Of a stretch of DNA of 64,000 nt, positions 60,878 to 64,000 are shown piece after piece. The translations under genes were made by a program, and so were the position numbers. This DNA is from Geodermatophilus bullaregiensis (GTDB lineage: Bacteria > Actinomycetota > Actinomycetes > Mycobacteriales > Geodermatophilaceae), in contig NZ_JAFBCJ010000001.1 of the NCBI RefSeq assembly GCF_016907675.1, positions 992,001 through 1,056,000 on the forward strand, written 5' to 3'. Position 1 is the stretch's first letter; every line of letters starts with the position of its first letter. Under the pieces are notes generated by a model, which was not told the origin of the DNA, did no database searches, and worked only from the letters and a program-made list of their open reading frames with translations.

Positions 60878-61174
60878 TCAGTTCTGCTCGAGGTCGACCG
60901 GACCCTGGTCGGTGGTGCAGACCGTGGACGTCTCGCCGCTGCGGTCGACGGCGCGCCCCAGGACCGCCACCGGCCCGACCTTGACGCCGCAGATGTTGGC
61001 CGCGACCTGGGCCGCCAGCGCCACGTTGACGTCCTCGAGGATCGTGACGTCGCCGACGGCCACGTTGACCAGGCCGTCCTGGACCGGCTGGGCGCCGGCG
61101 GTCCCGGCCACGCCGGTGACGAGCGCGGCGCTCGCGGCGAGGCAGAAGGCGCAACGCGTGAGGGTGCGGGTCAT
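60878..61174 (-). CDS. small secreted protein
   Basis: 98 residues. A signal peptide (CAFCLAASAALVTGVAGTAGA, cut before QPVQDG) leaves a 68-residue hydrophobic mature chain: DGLVNVAVGDVTILEDVNVA then LAAQVAANICGVKVGPVAVL. It has two mature cysteines (NICGV, TVCTT). The pattern is like small exported actinobacterial proteins with alternating Val/Ala, distantly like chaplins. Function unknown. ATG at 61174. Confidence 0.7.
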   Translation of the reverse strand: MTRTLTRCAFCLAASAALVTGVAGTAGAQPVQDGLVNVAVGDVTILEDVNVALAAQVAANICGVKVGPVAVLGRAVDRSGETSTVCTTDQGPVDLEQN

Positions 61175-61438
61175 GAGGGGTCTCCTGCTCATCCGTCGCC
61201 CGGTGCGGCGCCGTCGCCGCTGGGCTGTACGGGTGAAGACCCCCTGGGGCCCCCGGCATGACGCGGGACCCTGCCGGCCGCCGTCCCCTCGAGGACCCGT
61301 CCGTCGCGCCCACCTGCGCCGATGCCCGCGCGCCCCGGGCGGCGGGGCGGGAGGCCGGGTGTGGCCCGCGTCATGCCCGCGGGTCGGAGGCGTCCGGGCG
61401 GGTATGGGCGCCGGGAACCGCTGCCAGGAGGCGCCCCG

Positions 61439-62236
61439 ATGTCCACCCGATCCGAACCCGCTGGGGCCCGGTCCGCCGACCGCCGCCGAGCCGGCCTGCT
61501 CGCGGCGACCGAGCCGGTCCGGGCGGCGGCCAGCGCCGGCGCCCTCGCGCTGACCTACCCCCTGCTGCGCGGCGCCCCGCGCGGCGAGCCGCACGCGGTC
61601 CTCGTGCTGCCGGGGCTGCTCGCCTCCGACGCCTCGACGGTGACCCTGCGCCGCTGGGTGCGCGGGCTGGGGTACCCGGTGGTCGGGTGGGAGCTCGGCC
61701 GCAACCGCGGGCCGACGAAGGAGATCACCGAGGCGCTGCCGAAGCTGGTCACGCGGCTGGCCGAGCAGCACGGCGGGCCGGTCAGCGTCGTCGGGCAGAG
61801 CCTCGGCGGCATCTACGCCCGGCGGCTGGCGCTCCGGGTGCCGCGGCTGGTCCGCCAGGTGGTCAGCCTCGGCTCCCCGTTCGGCCTGGCCGGGCGGCCC
61901 GCCGACGGGACGCCCGGCGCCCGCGCCTACGACCGCTACCGGCACCTGCACTCCGTCTCGGGCCGGCCGCGCGGCGGCCTGGGCGGCTCCCTGCCCGTGC
62001 CCAGCACCGCCGTCTACTCCCCGTGGGACGGCGTCGTCGACTGGCGCGCCTGCCGGCAGGAGCCCGGCCCGCGCGCGGAGAACGTCGGCGTGCACGCCAG
62101 CCACCTCGGCATGGGGCACGACCCGGCGGTGCTGTGGCTGGTGGCCGACCGCCTGGCGCAGACCCGCGAGGACTGGCGGCCGTTCACCCCGCCGGCCCGG
62201 CTCCGGCTGCTCTACACCCGGGACGACGAGGACTGA
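61439..62236 (+). CDS. alpha/beta-hydrolase (lipase/esterase-like), paralogue of 22981
   Basis: 265 residues. HAVLVLPGLLASDASTVTLR holds the oxyanion region, GQSLGG the nucleophile Ser, SPWDGVVDWRAC the Asp and VHASHLGMGHDP the His. The island esterase at 22981 aligns along its entire length, with GWSLGG instead of GQSLGG. No signal peptide is evident. ATG at 61439 with AGGAGG eight bases upstream. Substrate unknown. Its last 25 bases overlap the convergent oxidoreductase gene. Confidence 0.85.
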   Translation: MSTRSEPAGARSADRRRAGLLAATEPVRAAASAGALALTYPLLRGAPRGEPHAVLVLPGLLASDASTVTLRRWVRGLGYPVVGWELGRNRGPTKEITEALPKLVTRLAEQHGGPVSVVGQSLGGIYARRLALRVPRLVRQVVSLGSPFGLAGRPADGTPGARAYDRYRHLHSVSGRPRGGLGGSLPVPSTAVYSPWDGVVDWRACRQEPGPRAENVGVHASHLGMGHDPAVLWLVADRLAQTREDWRPFTPPARLRLLYTRDDED

Positions 62237-63801
62237 CGGCGCCGGGCCCGCAGGACGGTGTCGGCCACGTGCACCGACCCGTGCTCGTGGCCGCGGGCGT
62301 CCCGGGGGCGCGTCTCGGCCGCCTCGACCGCCCAGTCGGCGGGGTCGAGGACGGCGGCCATCTGCTCGCCGGTGGCGTACCACCCGGGCAGCCCCGGCCG
62401 CTGCACGCCGCGGGAGCAGTCGCCGCCGTCGTGCGCGGTCACCAGCAGCGTGCCGCCGGGCGCGACCGCCGCGGCCAGCCGGCGCAGCACGTCGTCGCGG
62501 CGGTCGGGCAGGAGGTGCAGGAACGACGCGGTGACCAGGTCCCAGCGCTCCTCGCCGGGCTCCCAGGCGGTGACGTCCGCGTGCCGCGTCTCGATCCGCA
62601 CCCCCGCGGACCGCGCCGCCGCGGCGGCCCGGTCGAGCGCGGTCCTCGACAGGTCGAGGGCGGTCACCTCCCAGCCGCGCCGGGCCAGCCAGACGGCGTC
62701 CCCGCCCTCGCCGGCCCCGGCGTCCAGCGCGCGGCCCGGTGGCAGCTCGGCGGCCTCGGCGGCCAGGACGTCGTTGACCCGGCCGCTCCACGCGCCGGAG
62801 CCGTGCGAGCGGTAGCGCTCCTCCCACCACGCCTCGCCGAACTCCGGGTCCGCCTGCGCGCGGACGACCTCCACCGCGGCCCAGGTCTCCTCCGCCACCA
62901 GGTCGGCGTTGATCTGCGCGCCGGCCATCAGCCCCGCGGCCGCCGCGCCGATCACCTGCGCGCCGGGGTCGGCGACGTTGCCGGCGACCCACACCCCGGG
63001 CACCGCGGTGGCGCCGCGCGGGTCGGCCGGGATGCGGCTGCCGACCACGTGCGGACCCATCTCGAAGGGCACCGCCTCCAGGCCCAGCCCGGCGAGCACC
63101 GCCGAGCGGGCGGTGAACCGGGGCGTGACGACCACCGCCGCGCGGGGCACCACCTCGCCGTCGGCCAGGCGGACGCCGGAGAGCCGGCCGCCGTCGGTCT
63201 CCAGCGTGGCGACCGGGCCCTCGAGCACGGTCACGCCCCGCGCGGCGAGCTGCTCGGCCTCCTCGCCGGACAGGACCGCCCCGTGCCGGAAGAGGACGAC
63301 GTCGCCGCTCAGCTGGCGCCACAGCAGCGCCTGGTGCACCGCCATGGGGCCGGTGGCCAGCACGCCGATCGGCTGGTCGCGCACCTCCCAGCCGTGGCAG
63401 TACGGGCAGTGCAGGACGTCGGTCCCCCACAGCTCCCGCACGCCGGGGACGTCGGGCAGCTCGTCGACCAGGCCGGTGGTGACCAGCAGCCGGCGCGCGC
63501 CGAGCACCCGCCCGCCGGCCGTCTCGACGGTGAAGGAGCCGGCCGAGCCGCCGACCGCGGTCACCCGGTCGTCGACCAGCGCGACGCCGTAGCCGGCGAC
63601 CTCGGCCCGGCCGGCCGACCGCAGCTCGGCCGGCGGCGTGCCGTCGCGGCCGAGGTAGTTGTGCATCTCGTGCGCCGGCGCGTTGCGCGGCGTCCCGTCG
63701 TCGACGACCGCGACCGACCGCCGCGCCCGTCCCAGTGCCAGGGCCCCCGACAGGCCCGCCGCTCCCCCGCCGATGACCACCACGTCGTACGTCTCGTCCA
63801 T
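62212..63801 (-). CDS. thioredoxin-reductase-like oxidoreductase fused to a SAM methyltransferase
   Basis: 529 residues. The N-terminal 310 form a TrxB-like flavoenzyme: DVVVIGGGAAGLSGALALGR binds FAD, HCPYCHGWEV carries the redox CxxC, and PGVWVAGNVADPGAQVIGAA is the C-terminal FAD block. Residues 320-520 are a class-I methyltransferase (ALDAGAGEGGDAVWLARRGW, DLVTASFLHLLPD). The two activities in one chain are unusual; both catalytic motifs look intact. The substrate is unknown and might be a thiol or a toxic metalloid-type compound, by analogy only. ATG at 63801, 68 bp from the divergent XRE regulator, which probably controls it. Confidence 0.88.
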   Translation of the reverse strand: MDETYDVVVIGGGAAGLSGALALGRARRSVAVVDDGTPRNAPAHEMHNYLGRDGTPPAELRSAGRAEVAGYGVALVDDRVTAVGGSAGSFTVETAGGRVLGARRLLVTTGLVDELPDVPGVRELWGTDVLHCPYCHGWEVRDQPIGVLATGPMAVHQALLWRQLSGDVVLFRHGAVLSGEEAEQLAARGVTVLEGPVATLETDGGRLSGVRLADGEVVPRAAVVVTPRFTARSAVLAGLGLEAVPFEMGPHVVGSRIPADPRGATAVPGVWVAGNVADPGAQVIGAAAAGLMAGAQINADLVAEETWAAVEVVRAQADPEFGEAWWEERYRSHGSGAWSGRVNDVLAAEAAELPPGRALDAGAGEGGDAVWLARRGWEVTALDLSRTALDRAAAAARSAGVRIETRHADVTAWEPGEERWDLVTASFLHLLPDRRDDVLRRLAAAVAPGGTLLVTAHDGGDCSRGVQRPGLPGWYATGEQMAAVLDPADWAVEAAETRPRDARGHEHGSVHVADTVLRARRRQSSSSRV

Positions 63802-63833
63802 GCCGGAGACGGTGCACCCGGCCGCACCCACTT

Positions 63834-63859
63834 GGCAAAAACCCTTGCCGGAGTGGCAA
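63834..63859. promoter_or_regulatory. three-half-site operator between the oxidoreductase and XRE genes
   Basis: GGCAA (63834-63838), TTGCC (63845-63849) and GGCAA (63855-63859) form an inverted pair with 6-bp spacing and an everted pair with 5-bp spacing. The site lies in the 68-bp divergent promoter gap, ideal for a regulator that controls both genes. The half-sites are A/T-richer than the surroundings. Confidence 0.5.
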
Positions 63860-63869
63860 ACTCGGCGGC

Positions 63870-64000
63870 GTGCCCGACGACGTGCCCGACCTCGACGACG
63901 TGCTCACCGCCGTCGGCCCCCGGCTGCGCGAGCTGCGCCGCCGCCGCGGGGCGACGCTGACCCAGCTGTCGGAGGACACCGGCATCTCGGTGTCCACCCT
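63870..64000 (+). CDS. XRE-family regulator, N-terminal part (runs off the window)
   Basis: The visible 43 residues include the start of a helix-turn-helix: LRELRRRRGATLTQLSEDTG then ISVSTL. GTG start at 63870. Regulators of this type with a C-terminal cupin domain often sit divergent to an oxidoreductase they repress, but the rest of the protein is outside the window. Confidence 0.75.
   Translation, partial: MPDDVPDLDDVLTAVGPRLRELRRRRGATLTQLSEDTGISVST

Overview
The window is high-GC DNA with almost complete G/C at third codon positions, many GTG starts and frequent 4-nt ATGA/GTGA gene overlaps. The gene set points to an actinobacterium: AhpE-type peroxiredoxin, homodimeric pyruvate dehydrogenase E1, a FAS-II operon under a FasR-like PucR regulator, DUF3145, DUF3052, mycothiol-linked DinB/maleylpyruvate-isomerase-like proteins, and a single-chain BC-BCCP-CT acyl-CoA carboxylase. 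Geodermatophilaceae (Blastococcus/Geodermatophilus/Modestobacter type) is my best guess; this is inference, not a search result.

Layout. 0-18.2 kb is core-like: a large LuxR-type ATPase regulator, tRNA-Val, ahpE, a DUF3052 gene, aceE, a pirin/PAP2 pair, then fasR-fabD-fabH-acpP-fabF-carboxyltransferase for fatty-acid synthesis, DUF3145, a small GGDEF protein and a maleylpyruvate-isomerase-like protein. 18.26-19.30 kb is a complete IS982-type element lying against the stop codon of an M23 peptidase gene. 21.7-35 kb is accessory. It starts with tRNA-Met, whose 3' 45 bp are duplicated 0.86 kb downstream around a MazEF-like toxin-antitoxin pair (an integrase-less mini-island), followed by an IS982 relic, an esterase and 1.6 kb of decayed DNA. 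Then comes a gene set that looks like a proteolytic signalling or conflict system: a small helix/beta protein, a cytosolic subtilase, a TPR-CHAT caspase-like protease, an ECF sigma factor, a membrane protein and a membrane-anchored GTPase. A broken aminoglycoside-phosphotransferase gene ends the region.

35.8-43.3 kb holds a four-gene minus-strand operon with 4-nt overlaps: MFS exporter, a giant NhaA-DsbA-cNMP-binding-thioredoxin-like fusion, a response-regulator/thioredoxin-reductase-like fusion, and a cNMP-binding histidine kinase. 43.5-57.5 kb carries tspO, an ATP-grasp-like protein, two secreted proteins (one frameshifted), the single-chain acyl-CoA carboxylase, a Ser/Thr kinase, a K+ channel, glycerate kinase, an acyl-CoA dehydrogenase and a hemerythrin. 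58.1-60.8 kb is a compact stressosome-type operon whose first gene fuses an ECF sigma factor, a zinc-binding anti-sigma motif and an RsbT-like kinase, followed by RsbR, RsbS and an orphan RsbU N-terminal domain. The window closes with a small secreted protein, a second esterase related to the island one, a thioredoxin-reductase/methyltransferase fusion and the start of a divergent XRE regulator.

The most unusual systems are the CHAT/subtilase/sigma/GTPase cluster (25.3-33.4 kb), the sigma-RsbT stressosome fusion (58.1-60.8 kb) and the NhaA redox/signalling operon (35.9-43.3 kb).
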